Positions 23,996 to 33,972 are shown, counted from the stretch's first letter. The stretch: 64,000 nucleotides of DNA from Yersinia mollaretii ATCC 43969 (GCF_013282725.1 NZ_CP054043.1:1240001-1304000); one strand, 5' to 3'. The notes: generated by a model from the sequence alone, not told the origin. Made by a program: numbers and translations.

Positions 23996-24265
23996 GTAAC
24001 TAATCCTTCAATAGAGTAAGCCCTTCAATTAACTCCACTTTAGCCATCCTGCCCAAGAATGCGACGTTTATTGCCCCTGTTAGCAATAAAAATAATAACA
24101 AATAACTAAAATTCAATAAGTTGAATAACGCAGCGGGAGAGGGTGCAGATGTTGCGCAACAACGACGATAAAAAACCCACAAAAAAGAGTGTGATCCCGC
24201 TCAAAACAACGGTTTTTTGTTATAGGATGTCCGTAACTATCACTCCCTTCTGTGGAACTCCTTAA

Positions 24266-25594
24266 ATGAGTAAACCAAACCTTGATACTGAGCAGGGGCT
24301 GCTCGAACGTGTTTTTAAGCTGAAGCAACACGGCACCACGGCACGAACTGAGGTGATCGCCGGTATCACTACCTTCCTGACTATGGTCTATATCGTGTTC
24401 GTGAACCCGCAGATTTTAGGGGTAGCGGGGATGGATATACCGGCTGTCTTCGTCACCACCTGCCTGATCGCCGCTTTTGGCAGCATCTTTATGGGCTTGC
24501 TGGCGAATTTACCCGTGGCACTGGCCCCGGCGATGGGGCTGAACGCCTTCTTCGCTTTTGTGGTGGTTGGCGCGATGGGCATTTCATGGCAGGTTGGCAT
24601 GGGTGCGATTTTCTGGGGCGCAATCGGTTTCCTATTGCTGACCATTTTCCGCATCCGTTATTGGATGATCGCCAACATTCCGCTGAGTTTGCGGGTGGGG
24701 ATCACTAGCGGTATCGGCCTGTTTATTGCCATGATGGGGCTGAAAAATGCCGGTATCGTGGTCGCAAACCCAGATACTTTGGTGGCTGTGGGGAATCTGA
24801 CCTCTCACAGTGTGCTACTGGGGGCATTGGGCTTCTTTATTATCGCGATACTGGCATCACGCAATATTCATGCGGCGGTGCTGGTTTCTATCGTGGTCAC
24901 CACTTTGATTGGTTGGGCGCTGGGCGATGTGCATTACTCCGGCATTTTCTCCATGCCGCCTAGTGTCACTTCTGTCGTCGGGCAGGTTGATCTGGCGGGT
25001 GCACTGAATATTGGCATGGCGGGAATCATCTTCTCCTTCATGCTGGTTAACCTGTTCGATTCATCCGGCACATTGATTGGCGTGACGGATAAAGCGGGTT
25101 TAACGGACGATAAAGGCAAATTCCCGCGCATGAAACAAGCGCTGTATGTCGATAGCATCAGCTCTGTTGCCGGTGCTTTTATCGGCACTTCGTCAGTGAC
25201 CGCCTATATCGAAAGCTCCTCTGGGGTCTCTGTTGGGGGGCGTACCGGCTTAACCGCCGTGGTGGTGGGGATCTTGTTCTTGCTGGTGATGTTTATTTCG
25301 CCACTGGCGGGAATGGTGCCAGCCTATGCTGCTGCGGGTGCGCTGATTTATGTCGGTGTACTGATGACCTCCAGCTTGTCTCGCGTGAAATGGGATGATC
25401 TGACGGAAGCGGTTCCGGCGTTTGTGACTGCGGTGATGATGCCGTTCAGCTTCTCCATTACGGAAGGTATTGCGCTGGGCTTTATCTCTTACTGCCTGAT
25501 GAAATTGGGTACTGGCCGCTGGCGTGAAATCAGCCCATGCGTGGTGGTAGTGGCACTGCTGTTTGTGCTGAAAATTGCTTTTGTTGATCACTGA
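24266..25594 (+). CDS. adeP: Adenine permease AdeP (YieG), NCS2/AzgA-like
   Basis: Inner-membrane proton-coupled purine transporter, 442 aa (E. coli 445), with many hydrophobic helices. Family landmarks are TRTEVIAGITTFLTMVYI-type N terminus, ALAPAMGLNAFFAF, GITSGIGLFIAMMGLKNAG, LFDSSGTLIGVTDKAG and the substrate-binding GTSSVTAYIESSSGVSVGG. Divergent from yieH; no purine riboswitch or PurR-like box was seen in the 270-base gap. Confidence 0.92.
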   Translation: MSKPNLDTEQGLLERVFKLKQHGTTARTEVIAGITTFLTMVYIVFVNPQILGVAGMDIPAVFVTTCLIAAFGSIFMGLLANLPVALAPAMGLNAFFAFVVVGAMGISWQVGMGAIFWGAIGFLLLTIFRIRYWMIANIPLSLRVGITSGIGLFIAMMGLKNAGIVVANPDTLVAVGNLTSHSVLLGALGFFIIAILASRNIHAAVLVSIVVTTLIGWALGDVHYSGIFSMPPSVTSVVGQVDLAGALNIGMAGIIFSFMLVNLFDSSGTLIGVTDKAGLTDDKGKFPRMKQALYVDSISSVAGAFIGTSSVTAYIESSSGVSVGGRTGLTAVVVGILFLLVMFISPLAGMVPAYAAAGALIYVGVLMTSSLSRVKWDDLTEAVPAFVTAVMMPFSFSITEGIALGFISYCLMKLGTGRWREISPCVVVVALLFVLKIAFVDH

Positions 25595-25616
25595 TCACTT
25601 GATTGACCATTGACCT

Positions 25617-25658
25617 TAAAACGCCCCCATTATCGACACGAGGGTGGGGGCGTTTTAT
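25617..25658. terminator. Bidirectional terminator between adeP and the HbpS-like gene
   Basis: aaaacgccccc and gggggcgtttt pair across a roughly 16-base loop, with A and T tracts on the outer sides, so it can serve both convergent genes. Confidence 0.88.
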
Positions 25659-25666
25659 TGATAATC

Positions 25667-26161
25667 TTATGCTTTCAACTGAGCGCTGATTTGCTCCAGT
25701 GCTTTAGTGGCACATTGCGCATCCAGATGCCCACCCGGCGCACCAGCAACACCCACCGCACCCACCACTTCATCACCGGCTTTTACTGGCACTCCGCCAC
25801 CTAGCAGCAAGAAGCCCGGGATATCTTTCAGGTTATTGGCCGCAGGTGTTTTTTGGCTATTTTCCATAACTTGTCCGCTTGCTGTCTTGGTTGACAGCGC
25901 AGTAAAGGCTTTTTGTTCGCTGGCTTTAACGGTATGCGGCCCGGCATTATCTGCGCGTAGTACGGTTTTGATAATGCCGGCTCGGTCCACCACCGTGACC
26001 GCCACGTTATAGCCATCAGCCTGACAAACCGCAAGGGTGCGGCTCGCTAAGTCTGTCGCCAAAGCCAAAGAGAGGTTACGTTCAGTGTTGAGACCCGCAG
26101 CAGAGGCTTGAGTTATCAGGCCAATGAATAAGGCAGAGGTGAGGGCAATAGGCTTGATCAT
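25667..26161 (-). CDS. Secreted HbpS/GlcG-like (DUF336) protein
   Basis: 164 aa with a clear signal peptide (MIKPIALTSALFIGLITQASA), so periplasmic or exported. The rest matches the GlcG/HbpS heme-degrading-protein fold: VTVVDRAGIIKTVLRADNAGP, ASEQKAFTA, a glycine-rich FLLLGGGVPVKAGDEVVGAVGV, and GGHLDAQCATKALEQI. In Streptomyces, HbpS is an extracellular heme/redox sensor acting on the SenS-SenR two-component system; here the gene sits 131 bases downstream of a two-component pair on the same strand. Function in this organism is unknown. Confidence 0.82.
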   Translation of the reverse strand: MIKPIALTSALFIGLITQASAAGLNTERNLSLALATDLASRTLAVCQADGYNVAVTVVDRAGIIKTVLRADNAGPHTVKASEQKAFTALSTKTASGQVMENSQKTPAANNLKDIPGFLLLGGGVPVKAGDEVVGAVGVAGAPGGHLDAQCATKALEQISAQLKA

Positions 26162-26291
26162 ATAAAATCCTTACTGTTAGCGACGTGATTGTTAGCGACG
26201 TGATTTCATCACAGTGCCATCATCCTACGGCGATAAGCGGTGAAAAAACATTCGGCCAACTACCCCTTTTGCTAGGTACTTTTACGTATTC

Positions 26292-26906
26292 TTATTGGGA
26301 ATGGCTGCCCATGAGTGGCGCGTAATAGTGAATCAGTAGCGCCAGCGAGCTGACCTCTAGCTTGGCGAAGATATTGGCGCGGTGGGCCTCCACGGTGCGC
26401 GGTGAAAGAGACAAAATATGCGCAATTTGCTTGCTGGTTTCCCCCTGAATAATTAGGGCGACCACCTCTCGTTCACGGGCGGAGAGTTGGCTGAGTAACT
26501 GCTGATAACCTATCTGCTGGCGGTGAGTGGCTAGCGCCTGCTCATGTTGCTCGAGTGCCAGGCTGACGGTTTCGATCAGCACATCGGCATCAATCGGTTT
26601 GGTCAGAAACTCCAATGCGCCGCCCTTAAAGGCGCGGCGGCACAATTCAATGTTACCGTGCCCCGTCATTATGATGACCGGTAGCGAGCTATCACGAGCC
26701 TGAATGGCTTCCAGTACGGCGATCCCGCTTTTACCGGGCATTCTGATATCCACCAGCACACAACTGGGCTGGGTGACGACCAAAGTATCGAGGAAAGTCT
26801 GGCCGTCACTGAAGGTTTTGACCTCCCAGCTCATGGTGGCGAGAAGTGCAGCGAGTGCGGCGCGAACCCCCTCATCGTCATCAATCAGATAAATGTGTTT
26901 GGTCAT
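26292..26906 (-). CDS. FixJ-family response regulator
   Basis: 204 aa. Receiver domain with acidic pocket D9-D10-D11, phosphorylation site Asp53 (VLVDIRMPGKSG), and Lys in FLTKPID; C-terminal LuxR-type helix-turn-helix LSAREREVVALIIQGETSK...SPRTVEAHRANIF (about 136-178). A DNA-binding transcription factor. Its start lies 26 bases inside the 3' end of the upstream kinase gene, so the two are translationally coupled. Target genes unknown; the adjacent HbpS-like gene is a candidate. Confidence 0.9.
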   Translation of the reverse strand: MTKHIYLIDDDEGVRAALAALLATMSWEVKTFSDGQTFLDTLVVTQPSCVLVDIRMPGKSGIAVLEAIQARDSSLPVIIMTGHGNIELCRRAFKGGALEFLTKPIDADVLIETVSLALEQHEQALATHRQQIGYQQLLSQLSAREREVVALIIQGETSKQIAHILSLSPRTVEAHRANIFAKLEVSSLALLIHYYAPLMGSHSQ

Positions 26907-28230
26907 GCATCCTCCCTGGCGTTATGGGAAAAATCAGGGTAAAGCACGCGCCCCCCTGTTCACTGTTACCTACTTTGATGTCGCCCCCCATTCGCTGCAC
27001 CAATGTTTCGCACAGAGTTAGCCCCAATCCCAATCCACTCTCACGGGTGGTATAGAAGGGGGTAAACAGGTTGTCCAACTGCTGCTGGCTTAGCCCCGGC
27101 CCATTATCTTCGATTTGGATAACCCACTGTTTTGGTTGAGGGTTAACCCGGAAATAGACCGTCGGTGCAGGGGTATCTTGCAGTGCCTGAATCGCATTAC
27201 TGAGCAAATTATGAAATACCTGCTCCAGCCATAAAGGGTCACTCTGGAGCGGCGGTAAATGAGCCGGAATATCACTGTGGATGGTCACGCTGGCGGCGGT
27301 AATTTCTTGTTTTAACAGCATGTTAACCCGCTGCCAGATATCGGCCACTCTGACTGGCTGTAAGTTGATTTGCCCACGGCTGAGCAGTGTCCGCAAGCGG
27401 TCGAGCAGCGCGGCGATGCGCTTAATCTGCTCAACCGAGGCCACCAGTAATGGCGCGACTTTCTCGTCCTGCGACGGCAACAGTCTTAGCGCGGTCTGGT
27501 TATAGGTCAGTGTCGCGGTAAGCGGCTGATTCAACTCATGGGCGATCCCGGTCGCAATCTCTCCCATCGCATTGAGTCTGGCCTGATCGGCGAACTTAGC
27601 CCGCTGTTCGGCATGTAAGCGGTATTGCGCCAACTGTTGCCAGCGGTGCCAACCATAGAGCGCGGCGGCGGTGATCAGGGAGAGCAGCAGGGCGGTTAAC
27701 CAAGGTAAATCGCGCCAAATGGGGGTGGCATGGCCGATTAATGTGAATGATTGCGCCCCTTCTCCCAACGGCTTTTGCCACTGCCAGAAGCTTTCAGGCG
27801 CTGAATGCCCCAGCACCGCCAGTTGATGCTGCTGATAGCGCAACACCACACTGTCAAAATTGGCGGGTAAACCCACGACTTGCAGTAGCCGTTGCCCGCT
27901 AACCTGCAAGCCACTGCCGCTATAGGAGTTAGATAGACGGTAATCGCCGCCCTGAACTTGCAGGGTGAGCTGGCCCGCTTTTGATCTATCGGCGGTTGTT
28001 TGGCTGATGCCCACCAATTGTGGTAAATGGCGCTGTAGCTGTGTCAGTTGGTCCGGCTCCAGCGCCAAAAATAGGATTGCCTGTTGCTGCGCCAGTTGTT
28101 GGCTCAGCTCTCGGTGAGTGATGCGAAAATCCGCTTCACGTTCGGCTTGTTGGGTGTTCAGCCCGTACCAACCCAGCCACAGGGTGGATATCAGGGTTAG
28201 GGTCAGCCAGACAGTGATTTTAATGGCCAT
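26881..28230 (-). CDS. Membrane sensor histidine kinase
   Basis: 449 aa. Two transmembrane helices (about 5-22 and 176-193) flank a roughly 150-residue periplasmic domain rich in Gln and Leu without a recognised sensor fold. Then a HisKA dimerisation domain with phospho-acceptor His231 (GIAHELNQPLTATL), N-box HNLLSNAIQAL, and ATP-lid boxes EDNGPGL and GLGLGLTLCETL. Resembles the DctB/FixL/TtrS class. Partner of the FixJ-type regulator it overlaps. Confidence 0.9.
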   Translation of the reverse strand: MAIKITVWLTLTLISTLWLGWYGLNTQQAEREADFRITHRELSQQLAQQQAILFLALEPDQLTQLQRHLPQLVGISQTTADRSKAGQLTLQVQGGDYRLSNSYSGSGLQVSGQRLLQVVGLPANFDSVVLRYQQHQLAVLGHSAPESFWQWQKPLGEGAQSFTLIGHATPIWRDLPWLTALLLSLITAAALYGWHRWQQLAQYRLHAEQRAKFADQARLNAMGEIATGIAHELNQPLTATLTYNQTALRLLPSQDEKVAPLLVASVEQIKRIAALLDRLRTLLSRGQINLQPVRVADIWQRVNMLLKQEITAASVTIHSDIPAHLPPLQSDPLWLEQVFHNLLSNAIQALQDTPAPTVYFRVNPQPKQWVIQIEDNGPGLSQQQLDNLFTPFYTTRESGLGLGLTLCETLVQRMGGDIKVGNSEQGGACFTLIFPITPGRMHDQTHLSD

Positions 28231-28331
28231 CGGTCAGCAGCATCCGCAAAAGAGAGTGGCAGTGTGGGTACGAAGCGGCTCCCCAATGCCCGCAGGCTTG
28301 TGGGGAGCGTTGGAATTGTAGGGGTAAGGGC

Positions 28332-28904
28332 TTACTTCACGCGAACACGATCAATGTAAGTGGTAAAAGCAGCTAACTGGCTGGTCAGGAAATCCAGTGT
28401 TCCTTGCTCGATCAACTCTTTGGCTTGTTCATCCACTTTGCTTTGAATCACCCCGCCCATAAATTCAGGCTTATTCATCACCATCGCATCAAGGAATACC
28501 AAAATCTGGCGTAAATGATATTGGCAACGCGCACCCCCCACTGGCCCCATTGAACTGGTTTGAATCGCCACCGGTTTGCCCGCCAGCGGCTGATTGGGCA
28601 AACGGGATAGCCAGTCGATTGCATTCTTCAAACCGCCGGGGACGGAGTAGTTATATTCCGGCGTCACGATAATCACGCCATCCGCCTGACGGATTTGCTC
28701 AGCAATGGCTTGCACCGTCGCTGGGAAGCCCTCTTCCTGTTGTACATCAGCATCATACAGCGGAATGTCGCGAATAGACGGCAGCGCTTCGATAGTGACG
28801 CCAGCAGGCGCTAATTTAGGCAGCGCGCGGGCCACCATCGCATTGTAGGAACCACTGCGCAAGCTACCTAGCAGGGTAACAATTTTAAGGGGTTGCTGTG
28901 ACAT
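28332..28904 (-). CDS. chrR: NADPH-dependent FMN reductase / quinone reductase ChrR (YieF)
   Basis: Cytoplasmic flavoprotein, 190 aa, near E. coli ChrR (188). FMN-binding TLLGSLRSGSYNAM at the N terminus and the highly conserved TPEYNYSVPGGLKNAIDWLSR. Homologues reduce quinones, chromate and other electrophiles by two-electron transfer. ATG at 28904 follows cgggag; an in-frame upstream ATG at 28943 would add 13 residues and lacks a good site. Confidence 0.93.
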   Translation of the reverse strand: MSQQPLKIVTLLGSLRSGSYNAMVARALPKLAPAGVTIEALPSIRDIPLYDADVQQEEGFPATVQAIAEQIRQADGVIIVTPEYNYSVPGGLKNAIDWLSRLPNQPLAGKPVAIQTSSMGPVGGARCQYHLRQILVFLDAMVMNKPEFMGGVIQSKVDEQAKELIEQGTLDFLTSQLAAFTTYIDRVRVK

Positions 28905-29163
28905 AACGTACTCCCGATAAGTGAATAAATGATGCTGTTCCACCCCCAGAGTAGGACAAACTTGCGCGATATAACAATCACTATCTGCTGTCTCCCGCCT
29001 GAAAATTTCACTTAACTCTTTGTCATCAGCGGATTTATTGCACTGAAATTGTGATCGCCGGATAAAAACGGAAAAATCGTTTCAATCCGTTATCAAGTCT
29101 GCGCGTGGAATGCCGTTAATAGATCTTGAGCTATCCAGCTCTCTGACATTGAGCGACACGATA

Positions 29164-31068
29164 ATGCTAAAAACCACTCAAGCCCGATTCACCTTACTCG
29201 TAAGTGTGTTTTTTATTCTTTTGCTAGTCATCACTGTGGTGGTGATTCAGCTTTTTGTGACACCACAACTCAAACAATCTGAAAGTACCATTGTTGGCAA
29301 TAGCGTTGACCAAATCGCGACGGCCATCACCGCGCAAATGAATAAAGTGGAAGCACAAGCCCGCAGTATTACTCAGGCGGTTGCCATTATGGACAGTAAT
29401 ACCATCGACTCATTATTACCGGGGCTGGTGGATCAATACGGCGACAGCAATGTGTTTGGTGGCGGTATTTGGCCACTGCCCAATAAACGTGAGCAAGGAG
29501 TGGCTAAATTCAGCACCTTTTTTGCCCGAAATGGGGAAAATAAGTTAACGGTTAACACCCATTGGAACTCCCCGGAATCGCAGAATTATTTTGAGCAGTC
29601 GTGGTACAAAGATGGCTTAAATGCGCCGAAAGGCTTCTGTGCCTGGGCTAAAGCCTATCAGGATGACGCCAGCCCGCAGCCGAGAACCAACTGCGCGATG
29701 GCGATTTATAAAGGCAACGAGGCATATGGCGTTTCAACCATTGACGTCACTTTAGGCTTCTTTAACCGCTTGGTTAAAGAGATGGAGCAGAAAGTGAACG
29801 GCACCATTCTGATTGTCGAAGCAGATGGCAAGATTGTGGGTAGCAGTGCCTTGGCGGATGGCAAAGCAGAGCTAAAAAATCTGTCTGATTTTGCGAGCAG
29901 TTTGCCGATGGCAGCAGAAACTCAGCGGTTGTTGCCGCAAATGAAAGACCAAAAATCGCTGGAGAGCGAATTTGATGTCGATGGCACCTCTCACACCCTG
30001 TTTATCCGCCCGATCGCCAATAGCCCGTGGTATTTGGTGACTGACCTGCCAACCAGCTTACTGGTCAAGCAGAGCCACAGTATCCTGATGCATTTGGGGC
30101 TAGTGCAGATTCCTATCATGTTGTTATTGCTTCTGTTCTTGGTGTTCTCTATCCGCGTCTTTATGAAGCGCTTAGCGAATTTGAAGGAGAATATCACCGC
30201 ACTGTCTGCGGGCGGGGCAGATTTAACTCAGCGCTTACCGGAGAGCAGCAGTCCGGAGTTCAATGCCATTAACCAGAGTTTCAACGCATTTATCGACTAT
30301 TTGCAGCAAATGATGCGTCAGGTCGGTGAGAGCAGTCTGGCTATCGCCTCGGCATCGCGTGAAATCGCCAGCGGTAATCTGGATTTATCTGCCCGTACTG
30401 AAGATCAGGCCAGTTCAATTGAAGAGACGGCGGCTTCGATGGATGAGCTGACCAGCACGGTGAAGCAGAATGCGGATAACGCCAGCCACGCCAACCAACT
30501 GGCGATGGATGCCTCCGCCGTGGCGGTGAAGGGTAGCACGGTAGTGAAACAGGTGGTGGATACCATGGGTTCCATCAATCATTCATCGAAGAAAATTGTC
30601 GATATCATCAGTGTGATTGATAGCATCGCCTTCCAAACCAATATTCTGGCACTGAATGCGGCGGTAGAGGCGGCCAGAGCCGGTGAGCAGGGGCGTGGTT
30701 TTGCGGTGGTGGCATCGGAGGTGCGTAATTTGGCGCAGCGCTCGGCAACATCCGCCCGCGAGATCAAAAAGCTGATTGAGGATTCGGTATCTGATATTGC
30801 GATTGGTACGGGTTTAGTGGCTGATGCGGGCACCACCATGGATGATCTGATGAGCGGTGTCTCCAATGTGGCGGCATTGATGAATGAGATTATGTCATCT
30901 AGCCAAGAGCAGAGTCTGGGTATCGAGCAGGTTAATTTGGCGATTAATCAATTAGATAATTCGACTCAGCAAAATGCGGCGCTGGTGGAGCAAGTGGCGG
31001 CAGCGGCACAAGCCATGCAGGATCAAACCTTGCAGTTAGAAAGTGTGATTAGTGGCTTTAAGGTATAG
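29164..31068 (+). CDS. Methyl-accepting chemotaxis protein with Cache-like sensor
   Basis: 634 aa. First transmembrane helix about residues 9-31, then a roughly 270-residue periplasmic domain of double-Cache type ([40 protein letters not shown]), second helix near residue 320, HAMP domain, and a cytoplasmic signalling tip whose core [20 protein letters not shown] contacts CheA/CheW. The tail lacks the NWETF-type CheR/CheB tether. ATG at 29164 is chosen for the short cytoplasmic start [15 protein letters not shown] at 29110 would add 18 residues. Ligand unknown. Confidence 0.88.
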   Translation: MLKTTQARFTLLVSVFFILLLVITVVVIQLFVTPQLKQSESTIVGNSVDQIATAITAQMNKVEAQARSITQAVAIMDSNTIDSLLPGLVDQYGDSNVFGGGIWPLPNKREQGVAKFSTFFARNGENKLTVNTHWNSPESQNYFEQSWYKDGLNAPKGFCAWAKAYQDDASPQPRTNCAMAIYKGNEAYGVSTIDVTLGFFNRLVKEMEQKVNGTILIVEADGKIVGSSALADGKAELKNLSDFASSLPMAAETQRLLPQMKDQKSLESEFDVDGTSHTLFIRPIANSPWYLVTDLPTSLLVKQSHSILMHLGLVQIPIMLLLLLFLVFSIRVFMKRLANLKENITALSAGGADLTQRLPESSSPEFNAINQSFNAFIDYLQQMMRQVGESSLAIASASREIASGNLDLSARTEDQASSIEETAASMDELTSTVKQNADNASHANQLAMDASAVAVKGSTVVKQVVDTMGSINHSSKKIVDIISVIDSIAFQTNILALNAAVEAARAGEQGRGFAVVASEVRNLAQRSATSAREIKKLIEDSVSDIAIGTGLVADAGTTMDDLMSGVSNVAALMNEIMSSSQEQSLGIEQVNLAINQLDNSTQQNAALVEQVAAAAQAMQDQTLQLESVISGFKV

Positions 31069-31081
31069 ATAGGAGTGTGAA

Positions 31082-31248
31082 GGGGTGACCGCACCTAGGG
31101 GCGCTTCGGTGGCTTACGCCACTACGACCCCAACGGCACGTTTCCCCTTCATTTGAATCTATAAACCCGTCCGGAGACTGTGGGGCGACTGCACCGATGG
31201 GCACTTCGGCGGCTCACGCCGCTACGACCCATTCGGCACATTTCCCCG
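31082..31248. repeat. Two direct copies of a structured repeat, about 67 bases each
   Basis: Copy 1 is 31082-31149 and copy 2 is 31182-31248. Both follow the pattern gggg-gac-gcacc-ggg-gc-cttcgg...ctacgaccc...cggcac-tttcccc. Each holds a hairpin: gtggc-ttac-gccac in copy 1 and gcggc-tcac-gccgc in copy 2. The stem change T-A to C-G is compensatory. Located between the chemotaxis receptor and the metI-like gene, which converge. Confidence 0.75.
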
Positions 31249-31284
31249 CTTATCAATGGGCCATCAATCTCGGATTTTTACGTA

Positions 31285-31947
31285 TTACTCGCGGCGAATT
31301 TTACTGGCAAATAAATTGCCCAGTGATTGGATTAATTGCACGGTGATAATTAACACAATGGCGGTAGTGACCGTCACAAAAGTATCAAAACGCTGATAAC
31401 CATAAGTAATGGCTAAATCCCCAATCCCGCCGCCGCCGACAGTTCCCGCCATGGCGGTCGCCCCAATCAAACCAATAGTGGCGGTGGTCAGGGCCAATAT
31501 TAGCGATGACAATGCTTCGGGTAATAGAAAATACCAAATCGCCTGCAAAGGGGTCGCGCCCATTGATTTTGCCGCTTCCAGAATACCGGGGTTCACATCC
31601 AGTAATGAGTTCTCTACCAGCCGACCAATATAGGGCGCGATAAAAATAATCAGCGGTACAATCGCCCCCGGTGTGCCAATAGTAGTATTCACAATCAGGC
31701 GAGTTAGCGGAATAATCGCGACCATCAGAATAATAAAGGGTAGTGATCGGATGATATTGATCACCGGATTAAGAATATTATAAAAGGTACGATTCTTAAT
31801 TAATCCGCCCGGTCGGGTCACCACCAATAGAATCCCCAGCGGAATACCAATAAGAGAACCGATCACCAATGAGATACTGACCATCACCAGTGTGTCGTGT
31901 AGCGCTTGAACAAATTGATCCAGTGTAATGGCGGTTTCTATCATCAA
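31285..31947 (-). CDS. D-methionine-type ABC transporter permease (MetI-like)
   Basis: Inner-membrane permease, 220 aa, five transmembrane helices. Docking loop GILEAAKSMGATPLQAIWYFLLPEAL and the following GLIGATAMAGTVGGGGIGDLA match MetI. Its start overlaps the metN-like stop by four bases (ATGA). Third gene of a metQ-metN-metI-like operon read leftward; probably a paralogue of the main metNIQ system, so substrate is uncertain. Confidence 0.88.
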   Translation of the reverse strand: MMIETAITLDQFVQALHDTLVMVSISLVIGSLIGIPLGILLVVTRPGGLIKNRTFYNILNPVINIIRSLPFIILMVAIIPLTRLIVNTTIGTPGAIVPLIIFIAPYIGRLVENSLLDVNPGILEAAKSMGATPLQAIWYFLLPEALSSLILALTTATIGLIGATAMAGTVGGGGIGDLAITYGYQRFDTFVTVTTAIVLIITVQLIQSLGNLFASKIRRE

Positions 31948-32960
31948 CTTATTTCCTGTATATCAATACCCGTTCCTGTCAGGTAACTGATGGCATCATC
32001 AATGGTGTGATTCTCACCGGTTAATAACAGCACCATGTGGCCGAGAGTGGTGTCCTGTATCTCTGACATGTTGGCAAACAGAATATTAACGCCAATGTCA
32101 TATTGCTTGATGAGCTGATTTATCACCGGCTGAGTGGCTATCGACCCCATAAAGGCCAATCGGAATTGACGGCCTGCATGACTATGATTCAGCAATTTTT
32201 TCACACTCTCGGGCAAACTATCTTTTATGGCGGTGCGGACAAAATTAAGAGTAGTGGGGTGTGTTGGGTGACCAAATACGGTTAATACCGAACCCTGCTC
32301 AATAATTTGGCCATTCTCCATCACCGCCACCTTATTACATATTTTTTGAATCACTGACATTTCATGCGTAATTAGCAAGACCGTAATGTTGTATTGCTGA
32401 TTAATTTTCTTCAGCAATAATAAAATTTGAGCGGTAGTTTGTGGGTCCAGTGAGGAGGTGGCCTCATCACATAATAGGATCGATGGGTTGGTGGCCAGTG
32501 CACGTGCAATACCCACTCGTTGTTTCTGACCACCCGATAATTCGTTAGGGAAGCTGTGGCTCTTATCACCTAGGCCAACAAAATCTAACAGTTCAGCGAC
32601 ACGCTCCTGAATAAATTTTTTGTTTTTTCCCAATAAGATGAGTGGCATAGCGACATTTTTATAAACCGTCTTTGATTCCAGTAAATTGAAATTTTGGAAT
32701 ATCATGCCAATGTCTTTTTTCAGCAGCCGGAGCTGCTCTTGGCTAAAATCATGCAGGTTTTTACCATCAATAATCACATTGCCTGATGTCGGGCTTTCCA
32801 GCGAGTTGACCATCCGTAATAAGGTGCTTTTCCCTGCACCGCTATAACCGATGATGCCAAATATATCGCCATTTTCGACAGTTAAACTGACATTATTCAA
32901 TGCCTGTAATTTGATGCCTTTGCGCTCAAAGGTTTTAGAAATATGCTGAAGCTCAATCAT
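31944..32960 (-). CDS. D-methionine-type ABC transporter ATPase (MetN-like)
   Basis: 338 aa. Walker A GYSGAGKST, Q-loop region MIFQNFNLLESKTV, signature LSGGQKQR, Walker B SILLCDEATSSLDP, H-loop LITHEMSV. A C-terminal NIL domain (about 260-338, FRLAFMGSIATQPVINQLI) is the regulatory domain that binds methionine in MetN and inhibits uptake. Preceded by the binding-protein gene (12-base gap). Confidence 0.9.
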   Translation of the reverse strand: MIELQHISKTFERKGIKLQALNNVSLTVENGDIFGIIGYSGAGKSTLLRMVNSLESPTSGNVIIDGKNLHDFSQEQLRLLKKDIGMIFQNFNLLESKTVYKNVAMPLILLGKNKKFIQERVAELLDFVGLGDKSHSFPNELSGGQKQRVGIARALATNPSILLCDEATSSLDPQTTAQILLLLKKINQQYNITVLLITHEMSVIQKICNKVAVMENGQIIEQGSVLTVFGHPTHPTTLNFVRTAIKDSLPESVKKLLNHSHAGRQFRLAFMGSIATQPVINQLIKQYDIGVNILFANMSEIQDTTLGHMVLLLTGENHTIDDAISYLTGTGIDIQEIS

Positions 32961-32972
32961 CAGGTTATTCCA

Positions 32973-33788
32973 TTAGTTCAGATAATCAGGCAGCATATAA
33001 CCTGTATACTTTTCGTCTTCTAGAATATATTTTTTGAACTCAGGCGAGTGATATCCCGCAATAATATCTTTGGCAAACTCAGCGTCTCTGTTTTTACCCG
33101 CAACGGTAACGACATTAACAAATTGTGTGGTGGACTTTTCAAGTTGCAGGGCTGAAGTGAGTTTGATTCCGTTAGAGACGGCAAAGTTACCTTGAATGGC
33201 ACCAAAGTCTACATCAGGCAGCGCCCTGACTTGCTGAGCATTATCCATCTCTTTGATCACCAGATGATACGGATTTTCTGCAATATCCTTCTGCGAGAAG
33301 GTCGCCGGATCAATTTTTGCTTTCAGCTTTATCCAGCCTATAGATTGCAGCAAAAGTGCCGCACGGTACTCGTTTGAGGGTTGGTTCGGGACTGAAATCC
33401 ATGCGCCATCTTTGGGTTTATCTTCTTTTTGGTGCTTATTGGAGTACAGCCCCATGGGTGGCGTTGGCACCTGAACAATACCTGTATTATCAATACGTAG
33501 CCGTTCATTTATTGCTTGCAGATAGATCGGATGCTGCATGATATTGCCATCAATTTCACCTGTACTAACAGCATTATTAACCTGAATGCCATCATTGAAA
33601 TCTTTATATTCAATGCGATAGCCTTTTTTTATCAAATAGGGGGCTACGCCTTTTTCGAATTGCTCTTTATACGGGCCAGGATTAAACCCTAATTTAATCA
33701 ATTTCTTCTCCTCACTGTGAGCATTCAGTGAAGTTAAAATAATTAAGCTAAAGAGGGGGACTGCCAGTGAACGCATTCTCATCATCAT
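32973..33788 (-). CDS. NlpA/MetQ-family substrate-binding protein without lipobox
   Basis: 271 aa periplasmic binding protein of the NlpA family: KLIKLGFNPGPYKEQFEKGV, NAVSTGEIDGNIMQHPIYL, ISVPNQPSNEYRAALLLQ and DFGAIQGNFAV follow MetQ. The signal sequence (MMMRMRSLAVPLFSLIILTSLNAHS) has no lipobox cysteine, whereas E. coli MetQ is a lipoprotein, so this one is predicted to be soluble in the periplasm. First gene of the operon; substrate may be methionine or another compound. Confidence 0.85.
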   Translation of the reverse strand: MMMRMRSLAVPLFSLIILTSLNAHSEEKKLIKLGFNPGPYKEQFEKGVAPYLIKKGYRIEYKDFNDGIQVNNAVSTGEIDGNIMQHPIYLQAINERLRIDNTGIVQVPTPPMGLYSNKHQKEDKPKDGAWISVPNQPSNEYRAALLLQSIGWIKLKAKIDPATFSQKDIAENPYHLVIKEMDNAQQVRALPDVDFGAIQGNFAVSNGIKLTSALQLEKSTTQFVNVVTVAGKNRDAEFAKDIIAGYHSPEFKKYILEDEKYTGYMLPDYLN

Positions 33789-33972
33789 TTCCCTGTGGAA
33801 TAAAGTTTAATTCAGTGTCTAAAGAAGCATTTATTCACAAGGTTGCAGGTGATTGCGTTGGCGGTAAACGAAGAATATAGACTTAGCTTATCCATAATAA
33901 AGCTATGGCTGTGGCTATATTAGGAGAGCATCAGGAGAGTATCAGGGGGAGTCATAAGAAGATAATTAACCC

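Noticed and set aside
24000..24265. Purine riboswitch or PurR operator before adeP
   Set aside because: No conserved riboswitch core and no acgcaaacgtttgcgt-like site in the interval.
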